A DNA stretch of 64,000 bases from Sphingopyxis sp. OPL5 (GCF_003797775.2 NZ_CP060725.1:1240001-1304000); one strand, 5' to 3'; positions 24,458 through 33,608 are shown, numbered from the stretch's first letter. Notes: generated by a model not told the origin, from the sequence alone. Program-made: numbers and translations.

Positions 24458-24775
24458 ATGTTCAGCACCACCACCAACGCCGTCGAGGGCCGCCCGGTCC
24501 GCGAATATCTGGGCATCGTCACCGGCGAAGTGATCGTCGGCGCCAATCTGTTCCGCGACCTGTTCGCCAGCATCACCGACATCGTCGGCGGCCGCTCGGG
24601 CAAATATGAGGATGTCCTCGCCCGCGCCCGCAAGGAAGCGCTGGGCGAGATGGAGGCCGAGGCCGCCAAGCTCGGCGGCAATGCGGTGATCGGCGTCGAC
24701 CTCGACTATGAAGTGCTCGGCCAGAATGGCTCGATGCTGATGGTCTCGGCGAGCGGGACGGCGGTCGTCCTCTGA
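24458..24775 (+). CDS. YbjQ/UPF0145 family protein
   Basis: 105-residue member of the YbjQ (UPF0145, 'heavy-metal-binding') family, which forms pentameric rings; no confirmed function. Family features: the N-terminal [11 protein letters not shown] strand, the [23 protein letters not shown] segment, and the C-terminal [13 protein letters not shown] strand. The ATG at 24458 is used because an AGGAGAG (24444-24450) sits seven bases before it; a GTG at 24452 is less well placed. The stop overlaps the next start by one base (TGATG), implying translational coupling. Confidence 0.85.
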   Translation: MFSTTTNAVEGRPVREYLGIVTGEVIVGANLFRDLFASITDIVGGRSGKYEDVLARARKEALGEMEAEAAKLGGNAVIGVDLDYEVLGQNGSMLMVSASGTAVVL

Positions 24776-25335
24776 TGGGGACGCGGCAAAAGACGCGCCT
24801 GGCGGCGATGCTCGCCGGCGCGCTAATGACGACAACGACCGCCACCGCGCAGGACGCGCGGCCGGATCCGGCCGCCGTCGTGCTACCCGACGTCTCGGTC
24901 GACCAGAACCCCAAGGCGGTCGAAGACGGCTTCAAATTTTTCTACTTTCACAACCCGTCGGTCAGTTTCGACGAAGCCTATGCCGACATCGCGGAATGCC
25001 GGAGCTTTCTGGTCAGCGGCGCGCCCGCTGCCATTCCCGGTTTCCGCCCCTGGGTGGAGCCGGTAAGGCACGATGTGAAGCGGCAATATCCCGGCGTCGG
25101 CCTCCTCGATATGGCCATGCGGTCGGCCATCGCGTCGATCATCCTTCCGAAACTGGAACGGGGGATACGCAACAACAAGCTTCGCCGCTGCATGGAACCG
25201 CGCGGCTATGCCCGGTATCCGGCCCCCGAAGCAGCGTGGCAAACGCTGAACGAGGGCGATGAGGCGACACTGGTGGCGATGCAGGCGAAACTCGCGTCCG
25301 GCGGACGGCCGAATGCAGCACAGGTGACCGAATGA
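24775..25335 (+). CDS. Exported hypothetical protein
   Basis: 186 residues, unknown function. A cleavable signal peptide is visible: basic start (TRQKTRLAA), hydrophobic core, and a likely cut after TATAQ near residue 26. The mature part has two cysteines (AECRSFL, RRCMEPRGY), aromatic-rich KFFYFHNP and a C-terminal YPAPEAAWQTLNEG. It overlaps the upstream ybjQ-like gene by one base and the downstream gene by four (ATGA at 25332-25335). The three form a coupled unit and the two exported proteins probably act together in the periplasm. Confidence 0.65.
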   Translation: MGTRQKTRLAAMLAGALMTTTTATAQDARPDPAAVVLPDVSVDQNPKAVEDGFKFFYFHNPSVSFDEAYADIAECRSFLVSGAPAAIPGFRPWVEPVRHDVKRQYPGVGLLDMAMRSAIASIILPKLERGIRNNKLRRCMEPRGYARYPAPEAAWQTLNEGDEATLVAMQAKLASGGRPNAAQVTE

Positions 25336-26150
25336 TCCGTCCGCTTCTTCTCGCGCTTCTCCTGCTGTCCGCCGCGCACAGCGCTGCCGCGAAAGGCGGC
25401 GACGGGGTCGTGTCGCACAAATCTGCGCCGACGGCGCTCGACCCCGGCAAGGCGTATCTGCTGTTCCGGTCCAGCACGGCCAAATCGGGCATGATCAATA
25501 TCGAGCATGTGTTCCTGCGGATCCCGACCGACGCCGAGATCGAGGCGTGGAAAGCGGCCCGGCAGGCTTCCTATGCGGCGGATCTGCCCAAGCTGCAAAA
25601 GAAGGCCAAAGGCGGGCCTGTACCGACGATCGGCGAATATTCCTTCGACTATGCCGGTCCCGGCAATGTGTTCGCCATCGACGCTGGCGATTTCATCGAA
25701 GATGGCGAGATGCGGCAGTTCCTGGTCGAGGTGCCGGCGGGCGACTATGTTTTATACGGTATCTCGGTCGGCGGTCGCGGCGTGTCGACGTGCAACTGCC
25801 TCGGCACGGTGCGGTTCGCCGCCAAGGCAGGCGAAATGACGCTCCTGGGATCGCTCTATGCGGACAAGGTGCACAAGGAGTCGCCGATTCCGAATCTCGA
25901 GGACAACGTCGGCCCGTCGATGTTCAATTATGGCTTCATTCTCGGGCAGGCGCTGGTCCCCGCCAACGACGCCACGCCCGTGCCGGCGGCGCTCGCCGCC
26001 TTGCCGCACGAGCGCGCCGAGTTTCGCGCCGTAGGCTTGTTCCATGAACCAGGCGCGCCCTCGATCAACCGCCTCGCCCCGATCCCCGGCATACTCGGTT
26101 ATGATCGCGGCAAGGTCATCGACCTGCGCACGGGCCAGCCAGCGAACTAG
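25332..26150 (+). CDS. Exported hypothetical protein, partner of the preceding gene
   Basis: 272 residues with a clear signal peptide (IRPLLLALLLLSAAHSAAA, cut near residue 20). The mature protein is beta-rich: KAYLLFRSS, NVFAIDAGDF, FLVEVPAGDYVLYGISVGG, and a Cys pair in VSTCNCLGTVRF. This pattern resembles small beta-sandwich lipoprotein/DUF2846-like envelope proteins, but I cannot name a family. Its ATG overlaps the stop of the preceding exported-protein gene, so the two are translationally coupled. An 84-base gap then separates it from yebC. Confidence 0.65.
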   Translation: MIRPLLLALLLLSAAHSAAAKGGDGVVSHKSAPTALDPGKAYLLFRSSTAKSGMINIEHVFLRIPTDAEIEAWKAARQASYAADLPKLQKKAKGGPVPTIGEYSFDYAGPGNVFAIDAGDFIEDGEMRQFLVEVPAGDYVLYGISVGGRGVSTCNCLGTVRFAAKAGEMTLLGSLYADKVHKESPIPNLEDNVGPSMFNYGFILGQALVPANDATPVPAALAALPHERAEFRAVGLFHEPGAPSINRLAPIPGILGYDRGKVIDLRTGQPAN

Positions 26151-26234
26151 GCGGACAATCGCCAAGGCCGTTGAAAATTCCGCCGCACTCGGCAATAGGC
26201 GCGGCAGTCATCTCATCGATCTCAGGAGCCCGCC

Positions 26235-26981
26235 GTGGCCGGCCATAGCAAATATAAGAACATCATGTACCGCAAGGGCGCGCAGGATAAGAAGCGCAGC
26301 TCGCTCTTTTCCAAGCTCTGCCGCGAAATCACCGTCGCGGCGAAAATGGGCCTGCCCGACCCCGACGCCAACGCCCGCCTGCGCGCCGCGATCAACGCCG
26401 CCAAGGCGCAGTCGGTGCCCAAGGACAATATCCAGCGCTCGATCGACAAGGCCGCGGGCAACGACGGCGATAATTACGAAGAAATGCGCTACGAAGGCTA
26501 TGGCCCCGGCGGCGTGTCGCTGATCGTCGAGGCGCTGACCGACAACCGCAACCGCACCGCGACCAACGTCCGCACCGCCTTCTCCAAGAATGGCGGCAAC
26601 CTCGGCACCTCGGGCAGCGTCAGCCACGGCTTCGACCGCCTCGGCCTGATCAGCTATCCCGCGAGCGCGGGCGACGCCGACACCGTCTTCGAAGCCGCGC
26701 TCGATGCCGGCGCCAACGACGTCGAATCGTCCGAGGACGGCCATGACATCTGGACCGACGTCGACGGCCTGCACGAAGTCGCGAAAGCGCTCGAAGCCAA
26801 GCTGGGCGAAGCCGAAGGCGTCAAGCTCGCCTGGCGTCCGACGCTGAAAAGCGACGTCAGCGACGAAAGCATCGCGCAGAGCCTGTTCAAGCTGATCGAC
26901 ACGCTCGACGACGACGACGACGTCCAGACCGTGTGGGGCAATTACGACATCGCCGACGAGGTGATGGAAAAGCTTGGCTAA
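26235..26981 (+). CDS. yebC: YebC/PmpR family regulatory protein
   Basis: 248 residues; a member of the YebC/TACO1 family, known as a transcriptional regulator in some bacteria and more recently linked to ribosome function at difficult codons. The start is a GTG at 26235 with AGGAG at 26224-26228 six bases before it. The N-terminal [20 protein letters not shown] and the [18 protein letters not shown] segment are diagnostic. It precedes ruvC, an arrangement common across bacteria, but here a 33-bp inverted repeat sits in between. Confidence 0.94.
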   Translation: MAGHSKYKNIMYRKGAQDKKRSSLFSKLCREITVAAKMGLPDPDANARLRAAINAAKAQSVPKDNIQRSIDKAAGNDGDNYEEMRYEGYGPGGVSLIVEALTDNRNRTATNVRTAFSKNGGNLGTSGSVSHGFDRLGLISYPASAGDADTVFEAALDAGANDVESSEDGHDIWTDVDGLHEVAKALEAKLGEAEGVKLAWRPTLKSDVSDESIAQSLFKLIDTLDDDDDVQTVWGNYDIADEVMEKLG

Positions 26982-26989
26982 ACGCCAAA

Positions 26990-27073
26990 ACCCGTTCGCA
27001 TCGAGCGACGTCGAGATGCCCATCGGACGCCCACGCCGTCTGGGTGTCTCGACGTCGCTCGACACGAACGGGT
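26990..27073. repeat. 33-bp inverted repeat between yebC and ruvC
   Basis: Arms 26990-27022 and 27041-27073 pair at 29 of 33 positions around an 18-base centre. They begin ACCCGTTCG and contain TCGAGCGACGTCGAGA. All four mismatches are CA/TG swaps, at two places in the arm. It resembles the REP-like palindromes scattered in sphingomonad genomes. It ends four bases before the ruvC ATG, so it also forms the ruvC leader. Confidence 0.75.
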
Positions 27074-27077
27074 CACC

Positions 27078-27551
27078 ATGATCATCCTCGGCCTCGACCC
27101 CTCGCTCAGCTGCACCGGCTGGGGCGTGATCCGTGTCGAGGGCAGCCGGATCAGCCATATCGCGAACGGCCAGATCAAGACCGACGCCAAGGCTCCCCTG
27201 CCCGACCGCCTTGCCCATCTCGACACGGTGCTCGCGGCGGTGATCGCCGACCACGCCCCGACGCAGGCTGCGGTCGAAGAGGTGTTCGTCAACGACAACC
27301 CGCAATCGACGCTGAAGCTCGCCCACGCGCGCGGCGTCGCCCTCCTCGGCTGCGCGCGCGCTGGACTGCCCGTCGGCGAATATGCCCCGCGCCTCGTCAA
27401 GAAGGCGATCGTTGGCACCGGCGGCGCGGCGAAGGAACAGGTGCAGGCAATGCTGCGCGTGCTGCTGCCGGGCGCCAAGGTCGCGGGGGCCGATGCTGCA
27501 GACGCGCTCGCGGTGGCGATCTGCCACGCGAACCACCGACCGCGTTTTTGA
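27078..27551 (+). CDS. ruvC: Holliday-junction resolvase RuvC
   Basis: 157 residues, normal length. RuvC cuts four-way DNA junctions together with the RuvAB motor. Catalytic acidic residues are visible in GLDPS (N-terminal Asp), VEEVFV (Glu) and the C-terminal DAADALAVA (two Asp). The ATG at 27078 follows the 26990-27073 inverted repeat directly, so no classical ribosome-binding site is seen apart from the GGGT of the arm. ruvA follows after 191 bases, across a second inverted repeat. Confidence 0.95.
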   Translation: MIILGLDPSLSCTGWGVIRVEGSRISHIANGQIKTDAKAPLPDRLAHLDTVLAAVIADHAPTQAAVEEVFVNDNPQSTLKLAHARGVALLGCARAGLPVGEYAPRLVKKAIVGTGGAAKEQVQAMLRVLLPGAKVAGADAADALAVAICHANHRPRF

Positions 27552-27554
27552 AAG

Positions 27555-27699
27555 TTCACGCGGAGACGCGGAGGCGCGGAGAGGTTGGGGTAGGCCGACA
27601 GGCCCGATATTCGAACCCTCTCAATTTTCCGCGACGGTCGGACAAAACGCTATTTCTCGGTCGGCACGATCTCTCCGCGTCTCCGCGTCTCCGCGTGAA
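27555..27699. repeat. 29-bp inverted repeat of CTCCGCGT units between ruvC and ruvA
   Basis: Arms 27555-27583 and 27671-27699 match at 28 of 29 bases when inverted. Each is itself a tandem array of the octamer CTCCGCGT (or its complement). The 87-base centre shows no gene. This type of repeat is common between bacterial genes and differs from the one upstream of ruvC. It begins three bases after the ruvC stop and could fold the transcript end. Confidence 0.7.
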
Positions 27700-27742
27700 C
27701 CAATCTGTTCCCTTTTCATTCCTACCGCGCTAGCACAGCGAA

Positions 27743-28342
27743 ATGATCGCAAAACTCACCGGACGTCTCGACAGCAGCGGCGCAGGCCATGCGGTGATCG
27801 ACGTCGGCGGCGTCGGCTATCTGGTCGAGGCGTCGGCGCGCACATTGGATGCGCTCGGCGCGGTGGGCGGCGACGTCACCATCCACACCGAAACGCTCGT
27901 CGGCGAGGATTTCCTCCGCCTCTTGGGTTTCGCCCGCGCGGAGGAACGCGACTGGTTCCGCCTGCTCACCAGCGTCCAGGGCGTCGGTGCCAAGGTCGCG
28001 CTCGCGATCCTCTCGGCGCTCGAAGTCGCCGACCTCCAGCGCGCGCTCGCCAGCGGCGACAGCGCGATGATCGCGCGCGCCAATGGCGTCGGCCCGAAGC
28101 TGGCGCAGCGCATCACGCATGAACTCAAGGACAAAGCGGGCGCGCTCGGCGGGATCGCTGGTTCGAGTCCGGCCAGGGGCACCACGTCCGGCCCCCTCGG
28201 CGACGCTGTCACAGCCCTCACCGGGCTCGGCTTCAAACCCGGCGAAGCAAGCGCCGCGGTCGCGGCGGCGAACGAGGAATTGGGCGCGGGTGCGAGCTTG
28301 GATGCACTAGTTCGCGTGGCTCTCCAGAAAGCAGCCAAATGA
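27743..28342 (+). CDS. ruvA: Holliday-junction DNA-binding protein RuvA
   Basis: 199 residues; the tetramer that clamps four-way junctions and loads RuvB. The N-terminal OB fold starts [10 protein letters not shown], the helix-hairpin-helix motifs appear as [16 protein letters not shown] and [12 protein letters not shown], and the C-terminal RuvB-binding domain follows a flexible linker ([11 protein letters not shown]). Its stop overlaps the next start by four bases (ATGA). ruvB is not immediately next, as three small genes lie between. Confidence 0.95.
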   Translation: MIAKLTGRLDSSGAGHAVIDVGGVGYLVEASARTLDALGAVGGDVTIHTETLVGEDFLRLLGFARAEERDWFRLLTSVQGVGAKVALAILSALEVADLQRALASGDSAMIARANGVGPKLAQRITHELKDKAGALGGIAGSSPARGTTSGPLGDAVTALTGLGFKPGEASAAVAAANEELGAGASLDALVRVALQKAAK

Positions 28343-29028
28343 TCATGAAGAGCTCGCGAACTTCGTTGGCTTTGAGCTGGCTGCTAACGATCCCCGCGGT
28401 CCCCACGACCGCGCATGCGCAAAGTTTTGACTTGGAGTGCGCGCCGATCGAAGAGAATGGCGAACCAAAATTCGGCGCTCAAACCATACACTATCAGATC
28501 GATCGAAGTTCGGGCCGATGGTGCGACCGGAAGTGCGAGAAAATCGAAACCGTCGCGCGCGATGCAGGCACCACGGTGACGCTAAAGGACTCCCTCTTCT
28601 ACGGCGATCGAATGCTGATCGAATATCACGATGACACCGGCCTGCTGGTCGATAGCTTTGCCTTGGGCACCGAATTCGAACGCATTTTGAAACACACATG
28701 TACAAAGGATGCGTTCGGCGATTTGACGCCATATTTGGCCGAGCCGGTTCGACAGAAGGGAAGCTTCCCTATCAAGGAAGCGGACCTGTTCGACGACCCT
28801 AAAGCGAAGATTCCTTCGGGCGTGGTGGGTTTCGAAGTGACTGCAGATTCGGAGGGAGTGCTTCGGGACTGTACGATTACCCTGTCGAGCGGAGACGCAT
28901 CGCTGGATACGCGCACCTGCGCCTTGGTCATGGAAAGGCTGAGGGTTCTGCCCGCCCGTGATCGGGCAGGCCTTCCCGTCGAAGGCAAATTTCGAAACAG
29001 GATTCGCTGGTTCGGCGACGATGACTGA
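28339..29028 (+). CDS. Exported protein with TonB C-terminal-like domain
   Basis: 229 residues. A signal peptide ([23 protein letters not shown]) ends near residue 28. Residues ~165-225 follow the TonB C-terminal pattern: [30 protein letters not shown], then [18 protein letters not shown]. There is no inner-membrane anchor and no proline-rich spacer, so it is not a conventional TonB energiser. Similar periplasmic proteins are widespread in sphingomonads and uncharacterised. Base composition is lower in GC than the ruv genes around it. The start at 28339 overlaps the ruvA stop; ATG 28345 is an alternative. Confidence 0.7.
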   Translation: MIMKSSRTSLALSWLLTIPAVPTTAHAQSFDLECAPIEENGEPKFGAQTIHYQIDRSSGRWCDRKCEKIETVARDAGTTVTLKDSLFYGDRMLIEYHDDTGLLVDSFALGTEFERILKHTCTKDAFGDLTPYLAEPVRQKGSFPIKEADLFDDPKAKIPSGVVGFEVTADSEGVLRDCTITLSSGDASLDTRTCALVMERLRVLPARDRAGLPVEGKFRNRIRWFGDDD

Positions 29029-29425
29029 CCCCACCCGCCACGCCTCCTGCCGCTGCGGCCAAATCCGCATCGCCTGCACCGGCGAGCCGATCCGCGTGTC
29101 GGTGTGCCACTGCCGCGAGTGCAAGGCGCGCAGCGGCAGCGCCTTCGCCGCGCAGGTCCGTTTCCCAGAGGACCAGGTCCGTACCGAGGGCGAAGCGAAG
29201 ATGTGGCAATATACCGGCGACAGTGGCAACACCGCCGACTTCTTCTTCTGCCCCACCTGCGGCTCGGGCGTCTGGTACCGCGCGCGGCCCTATCATGACG
29301 CCTATGCCATCCCGCTCGGCAATTTCGAGCCCGGCCACCGCTTCGTCCCCGACTATTCGATCTATGAGGAGCGCAAGGAGCCTTGGGTTTCGATCACCGG
29401 CGAGGCAATAGACCATTATGACTGA
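29021..29425 (+). CDS. GFA-domain (CENP-V/S-(hydroxymethyl)glutathione synthase-like) protein
   Basis: 134 residues of the zinc-binding GFA fold. Zinc cysteines are visible in SCRCGQI, CHCRECK and CPTCGSGV. The family contains the formaldehyde-activating enzyme Gfa, but most members have no shown activity, so a catalytic role is not claimed. The ATG at 29021 is chosen over the long frame from 28958, because upstream residues come from the overlapping previous gene. It overlaps that gene by eight bases and the next gene by eight, inside the ruvA-ruvB interval. Confidence 0.82.
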   Translation: MTDPTRHASCRCGQIRIACTGEPIRVSVCHCRECKARSGSAFAAQVRFPEDQVRTEGEAKMWQYTGDSGNTADFFFCPTCGSGVWYRARPYHDAYAIPLGNFEPGHRFVPDYSIYEERKEPWVSITGEAIDHYD

Positions 29426-29948
29426 GCCGACCCTCACCGCCATCCCATGCACGAAGCGAAAACGCACGCTGTTCCTGTTGGCGACCGCGAGCGTGATGGC
29501 GCTTCCCCAGCAAGCCCAGGCCTGCCGCACCGGGCGCCTGTTGCTCGAAACAGAACGCCAACAGTCTGCAACCGGCACCCACAAACAAGCGCGGCTGCGC
29601 GTCGAGGAAGCGCTAATCCGAAAGGACGGCAACCCCGCCGACCAGATCGCCTACCGTATGCTGGTGATCGAGGGCGACGGCAAGTTGCGCACCGGCGATC
29701 ATATCGTCGTGGCCGCTCCGGCGTGGGGCGATCACTGCCTTTTCTGGATGGGTGAACCCGACGCTAAAGGTGTCGTGGAGGGCTATGCCACGGTTCCGGC
29801 GAGGGCGGCCGGCGAAACCTATTACTGGCTCTCGCCCGAACTACCGCGATCTACCGCCACACTCGAAAGCTACAGGTCGCACCCCGACCGCTTCGTCTGG
29901 CGCCGCGTCCGCTTCACGGCTCCGTGGGAAAGCGCGCCGAGCCAATGA
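29418..29948 (+). CDS. Exported hypothetical protein
   Basis: 176 residues, unknown function. The N-terminus has a basic patch (TKRKR) and a hydrophobic core ending ALPQQAQA-C, a typical signal peptide with cleavage before Cys36. The cysteine does not sit in a good lipobox, so I predict a soluble periplasmic protein. The mature part includes [22 protein letters not shown] and a C-terminal tryptophan-rich strand. It overlaps the GFA gene at its start and ruvB at its end (ATGA 29945-29948), so it belongs to the ruv transcript. Confidence 0.6.
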   Translation: MTEPTLTAIPCTKRKRTLFLLATASVMALPQQAQACRTGRLLLETERQQSATGTHKQARLRVEEALIRKDGNPADQIAYRMLVIEGDGKLRTGDHIVVAAPAWGDHCLFWMGEPDAKGVVEGYATVPARAAGETYYWLSPELPRSTATLESYRSHPDRFVWRRVRFTAPWESAPSQ

Positions 29949-30967
29949 CCGACCTCACCACCCCGCAGCGTACCCCCGAAGACGCCGACGCCGCGCTGCG
30001 CCCCAAGACGCTCGCCGAGTTCGTCGGCCAGGCGGCGGCGCGCGAGAATCTGCGCATCTTCGTCGAGGCCGCGAAATCGCGCGGCGATGCGCTCGACCAT
30101 GTGCTGTTCTTCGGCCCGCCGGGACTCGGCAAGACGACGCTGGCGCAGATTGTCGCGCGCGAGCTCGGCGTCGGTTTCCGATCGACCAGCGGCCCGGTGA
30201 TCGCCAAGGCCGGCGACCTTGCCGCGCTGCTCACCAATCTCGAGGACGGCGACGTGTTGTTCATCGACGAGATCCACCGCCTGTCGCCCGCGGTCGAGGA
30301 AATCCTCTATCCCGCGATGGAGGACCGCGCGCTCGACATCATGATCGGCGAAGGGCCGTCGGCGCGCAGCGTGCGCATCGACCTCCCGAAATTCACCCTC
30401 GTCGGCGCGACGACGCGGCAGGGCCTGCTGACGACGCCGCTGCGCGACCGTTTCGGCATCCCGGTGCGGCTCAATTTCTACACCCATGCCGAGCTCGAAC
30501 AGGTGATCACCCGCGCCGCGCGCCTGCTCGGCCTGCCGATCGCCGCCGACGGCGCGCTTGAGATCGCGCGCCGCGCGCGGGGCACCCCGCGTATCGCGGG
30601 CCGCCTGCTCCGCCGCGTCCGCGACTTCGCGACCGTTGCCGGACACGCGATCGTCGATGCGAAAGCGGCCGACGCCGCGCTCAACCGGCTCGAAGTCGAC
30701 GCGCTCGGGCTCGACGCGATGGATCGGCGCTATCTCCTTATGATCGCGGATATTTATCGCGGCGGGCCGGTCGGGGTGGAAACGCTCGCGGCGGGATTGT
30801 CGGAGCCGCGCGACACGATCGAGGATGTCATCGAACCCTATCTGCTCCAGATCGGCCTGATCGCGCGCACTGCCAGAGGCCGGATGATGAACGCAAGTGC
30901 ATGGAAACATTTGGGATTAATGCCCCCAACTGGCTCTCAAGAAAGTCTGTTCGACCCCGAATCCTGA
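29945..30967 (+). CDS. ruvB: Holliday-junction branch-migration ATPase RuvB
   Basis: 340-residue AAA+ motor that drives branch migration with RuvA. Walker A is GPPGLGKTT, Walker B is LFIDEIHR, sensor 1 is GATTR, and the arginine finger is in LRDRFG. The C-terminal winged helix ([16 protein letters not shown]...[17 protein letters not shown]) is present. I start at the ATG at 29945, which overlaps the upstream stop; the frame upstream adds seven residues that belong to the preceding gene's end. The C-terminal tail ends [10 protein letters not shown] gap of 121 bases to ybgC holds an imperfect CCCCTG/CAGGGG inverted repeat. Confidence 0.96.
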   Translation: MTDLTTPQRTPEDADAALRPKTLAEFVGQAAARENLRIFVEAAKSRGDALDHVLFFGPPGLGKTTLAQIVARELGVGFRSTSGPVIAKAGDLAALLTNLEDGDVLFIDEIHRLSPAVEEILYPAMEDRALDIMIGEGPSARSVRIDLPKFTLVGATTRQGLLTTPLRDRFGIPVRLNFYTHAELEQVITRAARLLGLPIAADGALEIARRARGTPRIAGRLLRRVRDFATVAGHAIVDAKAADAALNRLEVDALGLDAMDRRYLLMIADIYRGGPVGVETLAAGLSEPRDTIEDVIEPYLLQIGLIARTARGRMMNASAWKHLGLMPPTGSQESLFDPES

Positions 30968-31088
30968 TTCGCGCCGCGCCGCACCTTCGCCAACTTCCAC
31001 GCTTTTCTGCCACCAATCGTCCCGCCCCTGCGACGAAGTGTTGATCAGGGGTTTGCGACGAGTCGAAGCATCGCTATCGGTTAACCAG

Positions 31089-31568
31089 ATGAGCGACGCC
31101 CCGCCCCCCTTCGTCCCCGGCGCCTTTGTCGGGCCCGCGCATCATTACCGTGCGCGCGTCTATTTCGAGGACACCGACCTGTCGGGCATCGTCTATCACG
31201 CCAATTATCTGCGCTATATGGAGCGCGCGCGGTCGGACATGCTGCGCCTTGCCGGCATCGACCAGCGCGCGGCGATGGAGGGTGGCGAAGGCGCCTGGGC
31301 GCTCACCGACCTGACCATCAAATATCGTGCCCCCGCGAAACTCGACGACGATCTGCTGGTCATCAGCACCGTCGAGGCGGTGCGCGGGGCGAGCGTGGTC
31401 ATCGCTCAGCGCATCCTTCGCGGTCAGGATGCGTTAAGCTCCGACACGCTTACCGAGGGGCGTGTCACTGCGGTCTTCCTGTCCCCAGCCGGCCGTCCCC
31501 GCCGCCAGCCCGGCGATTGGGTCCAGCGCTTCACCGCCATCATGAATGGAGAGAATTTCCCTTGCTGA
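31089..31568 (+). CDS. ybgC: Tol-Pal-associated acyl-CoA thioesterase YbgC
   Basis: 159-residue hot-dog-fold thioesterase that hydrolyses acyl-CoAs and is regularly the first gene of tol-pal operons. The signature VYFEDTDLSGIVYHANYLRYMERAR contains the active-site Asp. The ATG at 31089 (MSDAPPP) is chosen because the frame upstream shows no conserved residues. The stop overlaps the tolQ start by seven bases, which supports one operon ybgC-tolQ-tolR-tolA-tolB-pal. Confidence 0.92.
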   Translation: MSDAPPPFVPGAFVGPAHHYRARVYFEDTDLSGIVYHANYLRYMERARSDMLRLAGIDQRAAMEGGEGAWALTDLTIKYRAPAKLDDDLLVISTVEAVRGASVVIAQRILRGQDALSSDTLTEGRVTAVFLSPAGRPRRQPGDWVQRFTAIMNGENFPC

Positions 31569-32260
31569 ACAATATTTCGCTGGCCGCCGACGCGGCGACG
31601 CTGTCCCCGATCGCGCTGTTCCTGCAGGCCGACTGGGTCGTCAAGGGCGTGATGATCGGCCTGCTTGCGGCGTCCATCTATGTCTGGACGGTGATCGCCA
31701 CCCACGGCCGCGGCGTCAGCAAGATGATGAAGGCGTCCGAACGGTTCGAGCGCGATTTCTGGCGCGCGGGCAATATCGACAAATTCTATGACGAGAATGG
31801 CCGCGAGGAACTGCCCAGCGCGAAAGTTCTCGGCGCCGGGATTTCGGAATGGCGCCGTTCGACCGCGGGCAAGAGCGTCGACCGCGACGGCACCCGCGAG
31901 CGACTGGGCATTGCGATGAACGCGGCAGTGGCAGGCGAAGTCGACAAACTGGCGGACAAGATCGGCGTGCTCGCCACCATCGGCTCGGTCGCGCCTTTTG
32001 TGGGCCTGTTCGGTACCGTGTGGGGCATCATGCGCGCCTTCACCGAGATCGCGGCGCAGAACAAGAGCAGCCTTGATGTCGTGGCCCCGGGCATCGCCGA
32101 GGCGCTGTTCGCGACCGCGATCGGCCTGTTCGCGGCGATCCCGGCGGTCATCGCCTACAACAGCTTCTCGCAGCGTCTGAACCGGCTCGAATCGCGGCTC
32201 GGCCGTTTTGCCGACGGGCTGCACGCGACATTCAGCCGCGAGCTCGAGGTCGAAGCCTGA
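31562..32260 (+). CDS. tolQ: Tol-Pal proton channel subunit TolQ
   Basis: 232-residue inner-membrane protein that, with TolR, uses the proton gradient to drive TolA during outer-membrane constriction. Three helices are visible: WVVKGVMIGLLAASIYVWTV, LATIGSVAPFVGLFGTVWGI and LFATAIGLFAAIPAVIAYN, the last two forming the channel. The start is inferred as TTG at 31562 because GGAGAG (31548-31553) lies eight bases before it and no ATG or GTG fits. The frame from 31517 would run through the ybgC end. Its TGA shares a base with the tolR ATG. Confidence 0.94.
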   Translation: MLNNISLAADAATLSPIALFLQADWVVKGVMIGLLAASIYVWTVIATHGRGVSKMMKASERFERDFWRAGNIDKFYDENGREELPSAKVLGAGISEWRRSTAGKSVDRDGTRERLGIAMNAAVAGEVDKLADKIGVLATIGSVAPFVGLFGTVWGIMRAFTEIAAQNKSSLDVVAPGIAEALFATAIGLFAAIPAVIAYNSFSQRLNRLESRLGRFADGLHATFSRELEVEA

Positions 32261-32769
32261 TGGCGATGTCGGGTCCCTCGGGCGGCGCGGGCGGACGACG
32301 CAGTCGCGGCGGACGCCGCGCGCCGATGTCCGAAATCAACGTCACGCCGCTGGTCGACGTGATGCTGGTGCTGCTGATCATCTTCATGATCACCGCGCCG
32401 TTGCTCGCCTCCGCCGTCCCCGTCGATCTGCCCGAAAGCCGGGCCAAACCGGTCGAGACCGAGGAGCAGGAGCCGGTGCAGCTGTCGATCAACGGCGACG
32501 ACACCATCTATATCGGCGAGGAAGTCGTGCCCGAGGCCGAGCTGCCCGCACGGCTCGACGCGATCGCGGCGGCGCAGAAAGAAGGCGAGCGGCCGCAGCA
32601 GATCATGCTGCGCGCCGACAAGGGGCTCGATTACGGCCGCGTCATGCGCGTGATGGGCGAACTCAACCGCGCCGGGCTGACCCGCATCGCGCTGGTGACC
32701 ACGGGATCGGAGGGCGGGTCCGAAGGCGCAGCGCCTGCGGTCACCGACGGTTCAGGCACGGCTCGATAG
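32260..32769 (+). CDS. tolR: Tol-Pal subunit TolR
   Basis: 169 residues; ExbD/TolR family. One transmembrane helix follows the basic N-terminal tail, with the proton-carrying aspartate in TPLVDVMLVLLIIFMI. The periplasmic domain has the QLSINGDDTIYIGEE and QIMLRADKGLDYGRVMRVM strands typical of the family. The start overlaps the tolQ stop (TGATG at 32258-32262), so the two are translationally coupled. Confidence 0.94.
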   Translation: MAMSGPSGGAGGRRSRGGRRAPMSEINVTPLVDVMLVLLIIFMITAPLLASAVPVDLPESRAKPVETEEQEPVQLSINGDDTIYIGEEVVPEAELPARLDAIAAAQKEGERPQQIMLRADKGLDYGRVMRVMGELNRAGLTRIALVTTGSEGGSEGAAPAVTDGSGTAR

Positions 32770-32778
32770 GCTGACATC

Positions 32779-33603
32779 ATGGCGGCGACACGGGCAATGA
32801 AGGGCAATGAGGCGCGCGGCATCGCCATCGCGGTGATCGCGCACGTCCTGATCATCGGCCTGCTTTCAGTGCAATGGACCGCGGGCGAGCGGCGCTTCGA
32901 CAATCCGCCGATGGAGGTCGATCTGATCGCCGAGACCGCGACCGAATCGAGCGCGCCGGTGCTTAGTGACACGCCACCCGCCGCCCGATTGGGCGAGGAG
33001 GATGCCGTCGATATCGCCGCGCCCGAACCACTGCCTACACCTGCGCCGCCGCTGCCCGAACCGGTCGTGCGCCCGACCCCCGCACCAACCCCCAAACAGG
33101 TCGCGCGCCCAGTCCCAGCGCCGCCCAAAAAGACCCCGCCGGCGGTGGCCAAAGCACCGCCGAAGGCCGCACCCAAGGCGCCTGCCACAAAGTCCGGCGC
33201 CCGCCCGACCGGACGGCTCGATGGCATCACCGACGGGCTGGGCCGCGAACAGACCAAGGCACCCAGCAAAGGCGCCCCGGCCGCCAAAACTGCGGCAGAG
33301 GTCCGCCGGTCGATCGATGTCAGCATCAAGGCGGCAGTCGCGCCGCGCTGGAACGGTTGCCGCGTGTCGGGGGTCGATGTCGATCAACTCAAGACCGTGG
33401 TGAAGTTCCGATTGACCGCATCCGGGGCGCTCGCCGGGTTTACCAGTGTCACCACGACCGGCGAAAACGACAGCAACAAGTTTCAGGTCCAGCGTCATCA
33501 GGAATGCGCCAAGCGCGCGGTGGAATTGGCCGCTCCCTTCGACCTGCCCGAAGAAAATTACAGCTTCTGGCAAAATTACACGCTCGATTTCATCAAGAGG
33601 TAA
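32779..33603 (+). CDS. tolA: Tol-Pal energy transducer TolA
   Basis: 274 residues. An N-terminal anchor helix (IAIAVIAHVLIIGLLSVQW) contains the His that couples to TolQR. A ~100-residue proline/lysine-rich extended spacer follows, shorter than the helical spacer of E. coli TolA. The globular C-terminal domain (RSIDVSIKAAVAPRWNGCRV to FDLPEENYSFWQNYTLDFIKR) has two cysteines. It spans the periplasm to contact TolB/Pal. Nine bases follow tolR, and tolB begins six bases after the stop. Confidence 0.9.
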   Translation: MAATRAMKGNEARGIAIAVIAHVLIIGLLSVQWTAGERRFDNPPMEVDLIAETATESSAPVLSDTPPAARLGEEDAVDIAAPEPLPTPAPPLPEPVVRPTPAPTPKQVARPVPAPPKKTPPAVAKAPPKAAPKAPATKSGARPTGRLDGITDGLGREQTKAPSKGAPAAKTAAEVRRSIDVSIKAAVAPRWNGCRVSGVDVDQLKTVVKFRLTASGALAGFTSVTTTGENDSNKFQVQRHQECAKRAVELAAPFDLPEENYSFWQNYTLDFIKR

Positions 33604-33608
33604 GTGAC

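Noticed and set aside
12520..27699. Intergenic palindromes considered as a CRISPR array
   Set aside because: They are inverted pairs without regularly spaced direct repeats or unique spacers, and no cas gene is present.
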